A stretch of DNA of 64,000 bases from Streptomyces roseolus (GTDB lineage Bacteria > Actinomycetota > Actinomycetes > Streptomycetales > Streptomycetaceae): contig NZ_BMTV01000001.1 in the NCBI RefSeq assembly GCF_014649855.1, positions 124,001 through 188,000 of the forward strand, given 5' to 3'. The notes under the pieces are model-generated. The model was not told the DNA's origin and did no database searches. It saw only the letters and a list, made by a program, of their open reading frames with translations. Positions 16,058-23,476 of the stretch are shown here, piece by piece. The position numbers and the translations under genes were made by a program. Position 1 is the stretch's first letter, and the number at the start of each line of letters is the position of its first letter.

Positions 16058-16762
16058 TCATGACCGCCAGTCGAGCGGGACCTTCCGCGAGGTGTCCCAG
16101 GGACGCTCCCAGCCCGCGAAATGGAGCAGCCGGTCGATCACTCCGGCGGTGAAACCCCAGACCAGGGCGGATGCGACGAGGAAGGCGGGGCCCGCGTGTC
16201 CGGCCGGGTGGACGGCCGTCGCGCGGTTCGCCGGATCCGTGAGATCCGCCACGGGGACCGTGAAGACCCGGGCGGTCTCGGCGGGGTCGACGGCCCCGAC
16301 CGGGCTAGGCTCGCGCCACCAGCCGAGGACCGGGGTGACGACGAAGCCGCTGACCGGGATGTAGAGCCGGGGAAGCACGCCGAAGAGCTGGACGCCGGCC
16401 GGGTCGAGGCCGGTCTCCTCCTCGGCCTCGCGCAGGGCGGCGCGCAGCAGCCCGCCGTCGGCCGGGTCGCCGTCCTCGGGGTCGAGGGCGCCGCCGGGGA
16501 AGGACGGCTGCCCGGCGTGCGAGCGGAGGCTGCCGGCCCGCTCCATGAGGAGCAGTTCGGGGCCGCGCTCGCCCTCGCCGAAGAGGACCAGGACGGCGGA
16601 CTGGCGGCCGGCGCCGCTCTTGGGCGGCAGGAAGCGGCTCAGCTGCTCGGGCGCGACGGTGCGCGCGGCGCGGTCGACCGGCGCGAGCCAGTCGGGCAGG
16701 CCGGCCCGGTCCAGCAGGCCGCCGGTGCCGGGGCCGTAGATCTCTTCGTCCGTGCGCGTCAT
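16058..16762 (-). CDS. NUDIX hydrolase, CoA-pyrophosphatase type
   Basis: A 234-aa cytoplasmic protein. The NUDIX box runs from GGALDPEDGD to REAEEETGLD and contains the metal-binding REx2EE core, with a short insertion typical of CoA diphosphatases (NudL/NUDT7-like). These hydrolyse CoA and related pyrophosphates. The ATG at 16762 (MTRTDEEIYG) is preferred because GGGGG lies just upstream; a TTG at 16783 and GTG at 16768 are in frame. It lies in a minus-strand run between marP-like and nth genes, separated from nth by a repetitive GC-rich spacer. Confidence 0.82.
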   Translation of the reverse strand: MTRTDEEIYGPGTGGLLDRAGLPDWLAPVDRAARTVAPEQLSRFLPPKSGAGRQSAVLVLFGEGERGPELLLMERAGSLRSHAGQPSFPGGALDPEDGDPADGGLLRAALREAEEETGLDPAGVQLFGVLPRLYIPVSGFVVTPVLGWWREPSPVGAVDPAETARVFTVPVADLTDPANRATAVHPAGHAGPAFLVASALVWGFTAGVIDRLLHFAGWERPWDTSRKVPLDWRS

Positions 16763-16789
16763 GAGCACCCCCGAGTCGTCCAACGCCGT

Positions 16790-16880
16790 CGCCCCGCCTG
16801 TTCGTTCCCGGGGGCCCTGGAGGCCCTGGAGTCCCCGGAGGCCCCGGAGAGCCTGCCGGCCTTGGAGGCCCCGCCGGTCC
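16790..16880. repeat. Degenerate GC-rich short tandem repeat
   Basis: The spacer between the NUDIX and nth genes holds loosely repeated words of the form CCYGGAGGCCC (about 9-11 bp). Units are not identical and the array looks decayed. It has no evident function. Confidence 0.4.
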
Positions 16881-16916
16881 CGGGGGCCGTGCGGGCCCCG
16901 GTGGCCTTCGCGGTGC

Positions 16917-17981
16917 TCACCGGTCGCCGGAGGGCCGCTGTACGGCCCCGGGGGCCACGCCGGGCGCGGGCGGGGCCGGGCGGCCGGGGTAGTCGGCGGG
17001 CGGGTTGAGCCGCTGGCCGGGGTAGCCGCCCTTCTCGTACTTGAGCAGCTTCCGGGCCTTCTCCGGGTCCGTCTCGCCCTCGCCGTAGGCGGGGCAGAGG
17101 TGGGTGATCGGGCAGGCCCCGCAGGCGGGCTTGCGGGCGTGGCAGATGCGGCGGCCGTGGAAGATCACCCGGTGCGACAGCATCGTCCAGTCGCTCTTCG
17201 GGAAGATCTCGGCGACCTCGGCCTCGATCTTCACCGGGTCGTCGGACCCGGTCCATCCGAAGCGCCGGGCGAGCCGCATGAAGTGGGTGTCGACGGTGAT
17301 CCCGGGGACGCCGTAGGCGTTGCCGAGGACGACGAAGGCGGTCTTGCGGCCGACGCCGGGGAGCTTGACCAGGTCCTCCAGGCGGCCGGGGACCTCGCCG
17401 CCGAAGTCGTCCCTGAGGGCGGCGGCCAAACCCATGATCGACTTGGTCTTGGCGCGGAAGAAGCCGGTCGGGCGGATCAGCTCCTCGATCTCCTCGGGGA
17501 CGGCGGCGGCCAGGTCCTCGGGGGTCGGGTACCGGGCGAAGAGCGCGGGCGTCGTCTGGTTCACCCGCAGGTCGGTGGTCTGTGCGGAGAGGACCGTGGC
17601 GACGAGGAGCTCGAAGGGGTTGCGGAAGTCGAGCTCGGGATGGGCGTACGGGTACACCTCCGCGAGCTCCCGGTTGATCCGCCGCGCCCGCCGCACCATG
17701 CCGAGCCTCGACTCGGCCTTGCGGGCCCTGGCGGGCGCGACCGTCGTCTTCGCCGCGGGCGCCCTCTTCGCGGCCGTCGCCGTCTTCGCCCCGGGCGCCT
17801 TCTCCACAGCCGTCGCCTTCTTCGCCGCGGACTTCTTCACGGCCCGTGCGGGTGAGGGCGAACCATCCCGATTCACGGCTTTCGGGTGCTTCGACACGCC
17901 GTGTTCGCCCACAGCGGAATTACCTTCGGCCGACACTCTTCCAGCCCCCTTGGCCTGCGTTCTCACCGGCGAGTTGGACAC
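16917..17981 (-). CDS. nth: Endonuclease III with long basic N-terminal extension
   Basis: A 354-aa base-excision-repair DNA glycosylase/AP lyase for oxidised pyrimidines. The core has the helix-hairpin-helix [10 protein letters not shown] with catalytic Lys (~210), catalytic Asp in ITVDTHF (~230), and a C-x6-C-x2-C-x5-C iron-sulfur cluster ([17 protein letters not shown]). The core usually needs ~220 residues; here ~95 N-terminal residues are Lys/Ala/Pro-rich, resembling a histone-H1 tail, and ~35 proline-rich residues are added at the C-terminus. The full-length start is supported by TAGGCT (17988-17993 on the minus strand) ending 6 nt before the GTG, a leaderless promoter layout. Confidence 0.93.
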   Translation of the reverse strand: MSNSPVRTQAKGAGRVSAEGNSAVGEHGVSKHPKAVNRDGSPSPARAVKKSAAKKATAVEKAPGAKTATAAKRAPAAKTTVAPARARKAESRLGMVRRARRINRELAEVYPYAHPELDFRNPFELLVATVLSAQTTDLRVNQTTPALFARYPTPEDLAAAVPEEIEELIRPTGFFRAKTKSIMGLAAALRDDFGGEVPGRLEDLVKLPGVGRKTAFVVLGNAYGVPGITVDTHFMRLARRFGWTGSDDPVKIEAEVAEIFPKSDWTMLSHRVIFHGRRICHARKPACGACPITHLCPAYGEGETDPEKARKLLKYEKGGYPGQRLNPPADYPGRPAPPAPGVAPGAVQRPSGDR

Positions 17982-17987
17982 CCGGCC

Positions 17988-17993
17988 AGCCTA
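17988..17993 (-). promoter_or_regulatory. Leaderless -10 box (TAGGCT) for nth
   Basis: TAGGCT on the minus strand ends 6 nt before the GTG at 17981, and no ribosome-binding site is present. Confidence 0.5.
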
Positions 17994-18087
17994 GGGGCCG
18001 GGGGCGACATCCGCCCCGCCCACCGCCGATCGGACCCCGATCGGGCCCCTGACGTTCGGCAATGGCGCCCGGTGCGTCAAACTTGTT

Positions 18088-18101
18088 GTGATTGATCGCA
18101 C
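18088..18101 (+). promoter_or_regulatory. Candidate Crp autoregulatory site
   Basis: GTG-ATTGAT-CG-CAC fits the Streptomyces Crp consensus GTG-N6-GN-CAC at all but one position (C for G). It lies about 67-80 bp upstream of the crp start, which would suit autoregulation. Confidence 0.45.
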
Positions 18102-18167
18102 TGTTTGGCACGTCCGGCATCATGGGAGCCAGGTTCCCGTGAGCAGGTCGACAGTAGGAGTGAACTC

Positions 18168-18842
18168 GTGGACGACGTTCTGCGGCGCGCCCCGCTCTTC
18201 GCGGCGCTCGATGACGAGCAGGCCGCCGAGCTGCGCGCCTCGATGAGTGAGGTGACGCTCGCCCGTGGCGACGCGCTCTTCCACGAGGGCGACCCCGGCG
18301 ACCGCCTGTACGTGGTCACCGAGGGCAAGGTGAAGCTGCACCGCACCTCCCCCGACGGCCGCGAGAACATGCTGGCGGTCCTCGGCCCCGGCGAGCTCAT
18401 CGGCGAGCTCTCCCTCTTCGACCCGGGCCCGCGCACCGCGACCGCGACGGCGCTGACCGAGGTCAAGCTGCTCGGTCTCGGCCACGGCGACCTCCAGCCC
18501 TGGCTGAACGTCCGTCCCGAGGTGGCCGGCGCCCTGCTGCGCGCCGTCGCCCGCCGGCTGCGCAAGACCAACGACCAGATGTCCGACCTGGTCTTCTCCG
18601 ACGTGCCGGGCCGTGTCGCCCGCGCGCTCCTCGACCTGTCGCGCCGCTTCGGCGTGCAGTCGGAGGAGGGCATCCACGTCGTCCACGACCTCACCCAGGA
18701 GGAGCTGGCCCAGCTCGTCGGCGCCTCCCGCGAGACCGTGAACAAGGCGCTCGCCGACTTCGCCCAGCGCGGCTGGCTGCGCCTGGAGGCCCGCGCGGTG
18801 ATCCTCCTCGACGTGGAGCGCCTCGCGAAGCGCTCCCGCTAG
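18168..18842 (+). CDS. crp: cAMP receptor protein Crp
   Basis: A 224-aa transcription factor, the length I recall for S. coelicolor Crp. The N-terminal cyclic-nucleotide-binding domain starts LRRAPLFAAL and includes the PGELIGELSLFD binding loop followed by RTATATA. The C-terminal winged helix includes TQEELAQLVGASRETVNKAL. In Streptomyces, Crp-cAMP controls germination, development and antibiotic production. The GTG at 18168 follows TAGGAG at 8-9 nt. A near-consensus Crp site sits upstream, and a 16-bp hairpin terminator follows. Confidence 0.93.
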   Translation: MDDVLRRAPLFAALDDEQAAELRASMSEVTLARGDALFHEGDPGDRLYVVTEGKVKLHRTSPDGRENMLAVLGPGELIGELSLFDPGPRTATATALTEVKLLGLGHGDLQPWLNVRPEVAGALLRAVARRLRKTNDQMSDLVFSDVPGRVARALLDLSRRFGVQSEEGIHVVHDLTQEELAQLVGASRETVNKALADFAQRGWLRLEARAVILLDVERLAKRSR

Positions 18843-18858
18843 GGATCCGTACGCACGA

Positions 18859-18893
18859 GAAGGGGCCGCCCGGTCGAACCGGGCGGCCCCTTC
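18859..18893. terminator. 16-bp perfect bidirectional terminator between crp and SPFH gene
   Basis: GAAGGGGCCGCCCGGT (18859-18874) pairs with its exact complement (18878-18893) around a 3-nt loop. It sits between convergent genes and can serve both. Confidence 0.85.
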
Positions 18894-18930
18894 CGCGTCG
18901 GTCGGCTTCCGATCGCTCGGCGCGGGTCCG

Positions 18931-19815
18931 CTAGCGCTTGCCGCCGTCCACGATCACCGGGGCGGAGCCGCCGCTGCCGCAGGGCACCGCGTAGACCGGG
19001 TTCTTCGCCGCGGCCTCCTTGAAGGCGTCGATGCACTGGTTGGCGAGGACCTTGTCCGTCAGCGAGTCGTCGAGGATCTTGTTGGCGCGGGCGATGCCCT
19101 CCGCCTCGATGCGGCGCCGGTCGGCCTCCGCCTTGGCGGTGCGGGCGGCCTCCAGGGCCCGCTCGGTGTCCTGCTGCTGCTGGATCTTGCGGTCGATCTG
19201 GCCCTGGAGGGCGTCCGAGGGCTTCACGTTCCGCAGGTTGACCGTGGTGACGACGATGCCGCGCGGCTCCAGGCGCTCCGTGATGAGCCTGGCGATCTCG
19301 GCGTTGACCTTCTCGCGGTCGGAGGCGTATCCCTGCTCGCTGGTGTAGCGGGCGAAGACGTTCCGGACGATCTCGCGGCTGTCCGGGTAGACGAGGCGCT
19401 GCTGGATGGCGTCCTCGCTGCCCGCGAGCTTGTAGAGCTCGACGGCCTTGGCCGGGACCACGGCCCACTTCACCGTGACCTCGGCGTACATGACGCCGCC
19501 CTGCGAGGAGCGGACCTCGACCACGTCCTTGTCGGAGAGGTTGAGGTCGACGGGGCGGGTGGAGAAGGTGGTGACGTCGGTGAACGGCGACTTCACGTGC
19601 ATGCCGGACGTCATCGGCGAACCGACCTTGCCGAAGGCGACCGGGACGCCGACCTCGTACGCGCTGATCACGTACGTCATGCTCACGATCACGGAGAAGA
19701 CTCCGGCGACCAGCGCGCCGGCGGCACCCAGCTTCCAGCCGGTCGAGTCCTGCGACCGGCCGACGAACCAGAGCACCACCGCGGCGATGACCAGCAAAAT
19801 GGCTATGACGAACAC
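18931..19815 (-). CDS. SPFH/Band-7 (prohibitin-like) membrane protein
   Basis: A 294-aa protein with two N-terminal hydrophobic segments (residues ~2-18 and ~28-50), then an SPFH domain (VPVAFGKVGSPMTSGMHVKSPF), then an Ala/Glu/Arg-rich coiled coil (RALEAARTAKAEADRRRIEAEG) and a Gly-rich end. Prohibitin/HflK-like proteins form membrane rings that organise lipids or regulate proteases. It stands alone between two terminators. A second SPFH protein, flotillin-like with its NfeD partner, occurs at 32468. Confidence 0.85.
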   Translation of the reverse strand: MFVIAILLVIAAVVLWFVGRSQDSTGWKLGAAGALVAGVFSVIVSMTYVISAYEVGVPVAFGKVGSPMTSGMHVKSPFTDVTTFSTRPVDLNLSDKDVVEVRSSQGGVMYAEVTVKWAVVPAKAVELYKLAGSEDAIQQRLVYPDSREIVRNVFARYTSEQGYASDREKVNAEIARLITERLEPRGIVVTTVNLRNVKPSDALQGQIDRKIQQQQDTERALEAARTAKAEADRRRIEAEGIARANKILDDSLTDKVLANQCIDAFKEAAAKNPVYAVPCGSGGSAPVIVDGGKR

Positions 19816-19906
19816 GGGCGTTCCCCCCGAGAGCTACGGCCTGATGTAAGCGGAGCGTAAGACACTCGGGGAGCCCGGAGGGTTCCCGGGGTACGGGGGC
19901 GGATCG

Positions 19907-19935
19907 CCCGGGGCGCGCGGCCGGACCGCCCCGGG
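19907..19935 (-). terminator. Hairpin terminator after the MBL gene
   Basis: CCCGGGGCG (19907-19915) pairs with CGCCCCGGG (19927-19935). It lies just past the stop of the minus-strand MBL gene. Confidence 0.55.
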
Positions 19936-19945
19936 GGCCGGAGGG

Positions 19946-20776
19946 TCAGAGCGCGCCGCGCTCCCGCAGGTACTCCAGCTGGGCTCGTACGGAGAGTTCC
20001 GCCGCCGGCCACAGCGAGCGGTCCACGTCCGCGTAGACGTGCGCCACCACCTCCGGGGCCGTCCGGTGCCCGGCCAGGACCGCCGCCTCCACCTGCGCCA
20101 GTCGGCTCGTCCGGTGCGCCAGGTAGAAGTCCACGGCCCCCTGGGCGTCCTCCAGGACCGGCCCGTGGCCCGGCAGGACCGTGCGCACGCCGTCGTCGAC
20201 GGTGAGCGAGCGCAGCCGCCGCAGCGAGTCCAGGTACGCGCCGAGCCGCCCGTCCGGATGGGCCACCATCGTGGTGCCGCGCCCCAGGATCGTGTCGCCG
20301 GTCAGCACCGCCCGGTCGGCGGGCAGGTGGAAGGAGAGCGAGTCGGAGGTGTGGCCGGGCGTCGGCACCACCCGCAGCTCCAGGCCGCCGACGGTCACCA
20401 CGTCGCCCTCCCCCAGGCCCTCGTCGCCGAGGCGGAGCGCCGGGTCGAGCGCGCGGACGGCCGTGCCGGTCAGCTCGGCGAAGCGGCCCGCGCCCTCGGC
20501 GTGGTCCGGGTGACCGTGGGTCAACAGGGTCAGCGCGACCCGCTTGCCCAGCTTCTCCGCCGTGTCGACCACGTGCCGGAGGTGACCCTCGTCGAGCGGG
20601 CCCGGGTCGACGACGACGGCCAGGTCCGCGTCCGGCTCGGAGAGCAGCCAGGTGTTGGTGCCGTCCAGGGTCATCGCGGACGGGTTGGGCGCCAGCACGT
20701 TCACGGCCCGCGCGGTCGCGGCCCCCGAGGTGACGAGCCCGCGCGGCCGGCCCGGCAGGGACGCGGCGTCGGTCAC
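19946..20776 (-). CDS. MBL-fold metallo-hydrolase (LACTB2-like)
   Basis: A 276-aa metallo-beta-lactamase-fold protein. LLTHGHPDHAEG gives the HxHxDH zinc motif, PTPGHTSDS the next His, LTGDTILG the bridging Asp, and LPGHGPV a late His. A C-terminal winged-helix-like segment (YLAHRTSRLAQVEAAVLAG) matches the LACTB2 group, which are ribonuclease or thioesterase-like hydrolases. The GTG at 20776 overlaps the NUDIX stop (GTGA) and has GGGAGG 7 nt upstream, so the two genes form an operon. Confidence 0.85.
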   Translation of the reverse strand: MTDAASLPGRPRGLVTSGAATARAVNVLAPNPSAMTLDGTNTWLLSEPDADLAVVVDPGPLDEGHLRHVVDTAEKLGKRVALTLLTHGHPDHAEGAGRFAELTGTAVRALDPALRLGDEGLGEGDVVTVGGLELRVVPTPGHTSDSLSFHLPADRAVLTGDTILGRGTTMVAHPDGRLGAYLDSLRRLRSLTVDDGVRTVLPGHGPVLEDAQGAVDFYLAHRTSRLAQVEAAVLAGHRTAPEVVAHVYADVDRSLWPAAELSVRAQLEYLRERGAL

Positions 20777-21636
20777 GGGGTGCCTCCCTCGACCCGCTTG
20801 GTGAACTCGTCGTGCCCCGGCCAGGTGAGCACCACCTGGTCGCCCTCCACGCGCGCCTGCGCGAGCACCGGGGCCATGGACTGCTTCGCGGCCGCGGCGA
20901 GGGCCTCGGCGGCCGTGGCGCAGGGCTGGACGGAGCGCAGGGTCGCGATGGTCGGCGGCATCATCGTCAGCTCGCCCCGGTCGTAGCCGTCGGCCGCGTC
21001 GGCCGGGCGTGTCCACACGGTGCGGTCGGCCTCTCCGGAGACGTCCCGGGTCCGCTGTCCGGCCGGCAGGACGGCCACGAAGAACCAGGTGTCGTACCGG
21101 CGCTGCTCGAACTCGGGGGTGATCCAGCGGGCCCAGGCGCCCAGCAGGTCGGAGCGGAGCGCGAGGCCGCGGCGGTCGAGGAAGTCCGCGAAGGACAGCT
21201 CGCGGGCGACCAGCGCCGCCCGGTCGCGCTCCCAGTCCTCGCCGGTGGTGTCGCCGACGACGGTGTCCTCGGTCTCCCCGGCGAGCAGCACGCCCGCCTC
21301 CTCGAAGGTCTCGCGGACGGCGGCGCAGACCACCGCCTGCGCCTGGGCGGGATCGTCGAGCCCGAGCCGCTCCGCCCACTCCTCCAGCGGGGGTCCGGCC
21401 CAGCGCACCGGCTGCTCGTCGCGCGGGTCGACCCCGCCGCCCGGGTAGGCGTACGCGCCGCCGGCGAAGGCCATGGAGGCGCGGCGGCGCAGCATGTGGA
21501 CCTCGGGCCCGCCCTCCGCGTCGCGCAGCAGGAGCACGGTGGCGGCGCGCCGGGGCGTCACCGGCACCAGCTCGCCGGCGGCGAGGGCGCGGATGCGGTC
21601 GGGCCATTCCGGCGGGTACCACTGACCATTCGACAT
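20773..21636 (-). CDS. NUDIX hydrolase, NUDT19-like
   Basis: A 287-aa protein. The NUDIX fold starts AATVLLLRDAEGGPEVHMLRR. The box is split by a long insertion: YPGGGVDPRD, about 40 residues later AAVRETFEEAGVLL. This split is typical of NUDT19/RP2-like acyl-CoA or CoA hydrolases. It is coupled to the MBL-fold gene. TAGCAT on the minus strand at 21643-21648 ends 6 nt before the ATG and no ribosome-binding site is seen, so transcription may be leaderless. Confidence 0.82.
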   Translation of the reverse strand: MSNGQWYPPEWPDRIRALAAGELVPVTPRRAATVLLLRDAEGGPEVHMLRRRASMAFAGGAYAYPGGGVDPRDEQPVRWAGPPLEEWAERLGLDDPAQAQAVVCAAVRETFEEAGVLLAGETEDTVVGDTTGEDWERDRAALVARELSFADFLDRRGLALRSDLLGAWARWITPEFEQRRYDTWFFVAVLPAGQRTRDVSGEADRTVWTRPADAADGYDRGELTMMPPTIATLRSVQPCATAAEALAAAAKQSMAPVLAQARVEGDQVVLTWPGHDEFTKRVEGGTP

Positions 21637-21642
21637 GGGCGG

Positions 21643-21648
21643 ATGCTA
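21643..21648 (-). promoter_or_regulatory. Leaderless -10 box (TAGCAT) for the NUDIX-MBL operon
   Basis: TAGCAT on the minus strand ends 6 nt before the ATG at 21636. Confidence 0.45.
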
Positions 21649-21688
21649 TGCGCAACGAACGGAATGCACGAGGGTCCGCCGGAACGCG

Positions 21689-21726
21689 CGGAGCCGGCCG
21701 CCCCCGGGGAGGGTCGGCCGGCTCCG
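21689..21726 (-). terminator. 12-bp perfect hairpin terminator after ridA
   Basis: CGGAGCCGGCCG (21689-21700) pairs exactly with CGGCCGGCTCCG (21715-21726) downstream of the minus-strand RidA gene. Confidence 0.75.
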
Positions 21727-21762
21727 TGCCGTACGGCGGCTCCACGCGCGCGTGGGCCGGGA

Positions 21763-22233
21763 TCAGACCTCGGTCAGCTCGACCTGGACCTCGACCTCGA
21801 CGGGGGCGTCGAGGGGGAGGACGGTGACGCCGACGGCGCTGCGGGCGTGCACGCCCTTGTCGCCGAGGATCTCGCCGAGCAGCTCGCTGGCGCCGTTGAG
21901 GACGCCGGGCTGGCCGGTGAAGTCGGGGGCGGAGGCGACGAAGCCGACCACCTTCACGACGCGCTTGATCCGGTCGAGGTCGCCGGCGACCGACTTCACG
22001 GCCGCGAGCGCGTTCAACGCGCAGGTGGCGGCGAGCGCCTTGGCCTCCTCGGGGGTCACCTCGGCGCCGACCTTGCCGGTCACCGGAAGCTTGCCCTCCA
22101 CCATCGGGAGCTGGCCCGCGGTGTAGACGTACACGCCCGACTGCACGGCCGGCTGGTAGGCGGCGATCGGCGGGACGACCTCGGGCAGCTTCAGGCCCAG
22201 CTCGGCGATCCGCGCCTCGACGGCCCCGCTCAC
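21763..22233 (-). CDS. RidA family protein (YjgF/YER057c/UK114)
   Basis: A 156-aa protein of the RidA superfamily, trimeric enzymes that hydrolyse reactive enamine/imine intermediates. Typical segments are SGVYVYTAGQLPM, TCALNALAAVKS and a C-terminal VEVEVQVELTEV strand. The active-site Arg seen in archetypal RidA is not obvious, so it may belong to a Rid subfamily without deaminase activity. The GTG at 22233 overlaps the DUF4177 stop, making a two-gene operon. Confidence 0.85.
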   Translation of the reverse strand: MSGAVEARIAELGLKLPEVVPPIAAYQPAVQSGVYVYTAGQLPMVEGKLPVTGKVGAEVTPEEAKALAATCALNALAAVKSVAGDLDRIKRVVKVVGFVASAPDFTGQPGVLNGASELLGEILGDKGVHARSAVGVTVLPLDAPVEVEVQVELTEV

Positions 22234-22388
22234 GACAGCGGCCGCTTCATGTAGGCCACCAGCTGCTCCGGGTTGTTGGGCCCGGGCACGACCTGGACGA
22301 GCTCCCAGCCGTCCTGGCCCCAGTTGTCGAGAATCTGCTTGGTCGCGTGCACCAGAAGCGGCACCGTGACGTACTCCCACTTGGTCAT
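22230..22388 (-). CDS. DUF4177-type small protein (52 aa)
   Basis: A 52-aa protein beginning MTKWEYVTVPLLVHATKQ, with NWGQDGWELVQVV and a C-terminal MKRP, matching the compact DUF4177 pattern (WEY-x-GWELV-x-MKR). Function unknown. The stop overlaps the ridA start (GTGA). TACAGT (minus, 22396-22401) ends 7 nt before the ATG and no ribosome-binding site exists, so the mRNA is probably leaderless. The opposite strand carries an equally leaderless-looking start at 22511. Confidence 0.8.
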   Translation of the reverse strand: MTKWEYVTVPLLVHATKQILDNWGQDGWELVQVVPGPNNPEQLVAYMKRPLS

Positions 22389-22395
22389 GGGCCCG

Positions 22396-22401
22396 ACTGT
22401 A
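22396..22401 (-). promoter_or_regulatory. Leaderless -10 box (TACAGT) for DUF4177-ridA
   Basis: TACAGT on the minus strand ends 7 nt before the ATG at 22388. Confidence 0.5.
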
Positions 22402-22497
22402 GCCGCTGCGCCGGGGTGCTCCGCCGAGGCTCCCCCCAGGGTCCGGCTCGGGGGCTTCTCCGGGGCGGTCCGCTGATTGCGCGGGCCCGCCAGTGGT

Positions 22498-22503
22498 TAG
22501 GCT
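22498..22503 (+). promoter_or_regulatory. Leaderless -10 box (TAGGCT) for the ArsA-like pair
   Basis: TAGGCT ends 7 nt before the GTG at 22511. No Shine-Dalgarno sequence is present. Confidence 0.5.
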
Positions 22504-22510
22504 CGACAGC

Positions 22511-23476
22511 GTGAGCAGGCTCCAGGTCGTCAGCGGCAAGGGCGGTACCGGTAAGACGACGGTCGCCGCCGCCCTCGCCCTCGCCCTCGCGACGGAGGGG
22601 AAGCGGACGCTCCTCGTCGAGGTCGAAGGCAGACAGGGCATCGCACAGCTCTTCGAGACGGAGGCGCTTCCCTACGAGGAGCGCAAGATCGCCGTGGCTC
22701 CGGGCGGCGGCGAGGTGTTCGCGCTGGCCATCGACGCCGAGCGCGCCCTCCTCGACTACCTCCAGATGTTCTACAAACTGGGCGGCGCGGGCCGCGCCCT
22801 GAGGAAGCTCGGGGCGATCGACTTCGCGACGACGATAGCGCCGGGGGTGCGGGACGTCCTGCTCACCGGGAAGGCGTGCGAGGCGGTCCGGCGGCGGGAG
22901 CGCGACGGCCGGCCGGTGTACGACCACGTGGTGATGGACGCGCCGCCGACCGGCCGCATCACCCGCTTCCTCAACGTGAACGACGAGGTGGCGGGGCTGG
23001 CCCGGATCGGCCCGATACACAACCAGGCGCAGGCGGTGATGAAGGTCCTCAAGTCCCCCGAGACGGCGGTGCACTTGGTGACCCTCCTGGAGGAGATGCC
23101 GGTCCAGGAGACGGCCGACGGCGTCGCCGAGCTGCGTGCGGCGGGGCTGCCGGTGGGGCGGGTGGTGGTGAACATGGTCCGCCCGCACGTCCTGGACGCG
23201 GCGGCGGTGCGGGCCGCCTCCGGCGGTCACCGCGAGGCGATCGCGCGGGCGCTGGCCTCGGCCGGGGTCCCGGGCGGCGCCGCGCTGGTGGAGCCGCTGC
23301 TCGACGAGGCCGCCGAGCACGCGCGCCGGGTGGAGCTGGAGCGGGACCAGCGGGCGGTCCTGGACGGCCTCGGTCTGCCCGCGTACGAGCTGCCGTATCT
23401 GGGCGACGGGGCGGACATCGCGGGCCTCTACCGCCTTGCGAAGGAACTGCGGAGGCAAGGGGTGGGTGCGGCGTGA
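22511..23476 (+). CDS. ArsA/GET3-like ATPase (first of pair)
   Basis: A 321-aa deviant-Walker ATPase beginning VSRLQVVSGKGGTGKTTVAAALA, then LLVEVEGRQG and YDHVVMDAPPTGRITRFL. Related proteins are ArsA and the tail-anchored-protein targeting factor GET3; in actinobacteria paired forms sit next to wblA. There is no arsenite pump gene nearby, so arsenic resistance is unlikely. The GTG at 22511 is chosen over 22493 because of the leaderless -10 placement. The stop overlaps the second ATPase gene (GTGA), consistent with a heterodimer. Confidence 0.85.
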   Translation: MSRLQVVSGKGGTGKTTVAAALALALATEGKRTLLVEVEGRQGIAQLFETEALPYEERKIAVAPGGGEVFALAIDAERALLDYLQMFYKLGGAGRALRKLGAIDFATTIAPGVRDVLLTGKACEAVRRRERDGRPVYDHVVMDAPPTGRITRFLNVNDEVAGLARIGPIHNQAQAVMKVLKSPETAVHLVTLLEEMPVQETADGVAELRAAGLPVGRVVVNMVRPHVLDAAAVRAASGGHREAIARALASAGVPGGAALVEPLLDEAAEHARRVELERDQRAVLDGLGLPAYELPYLGDGADIAGLYRLAKELRRQGVGAA

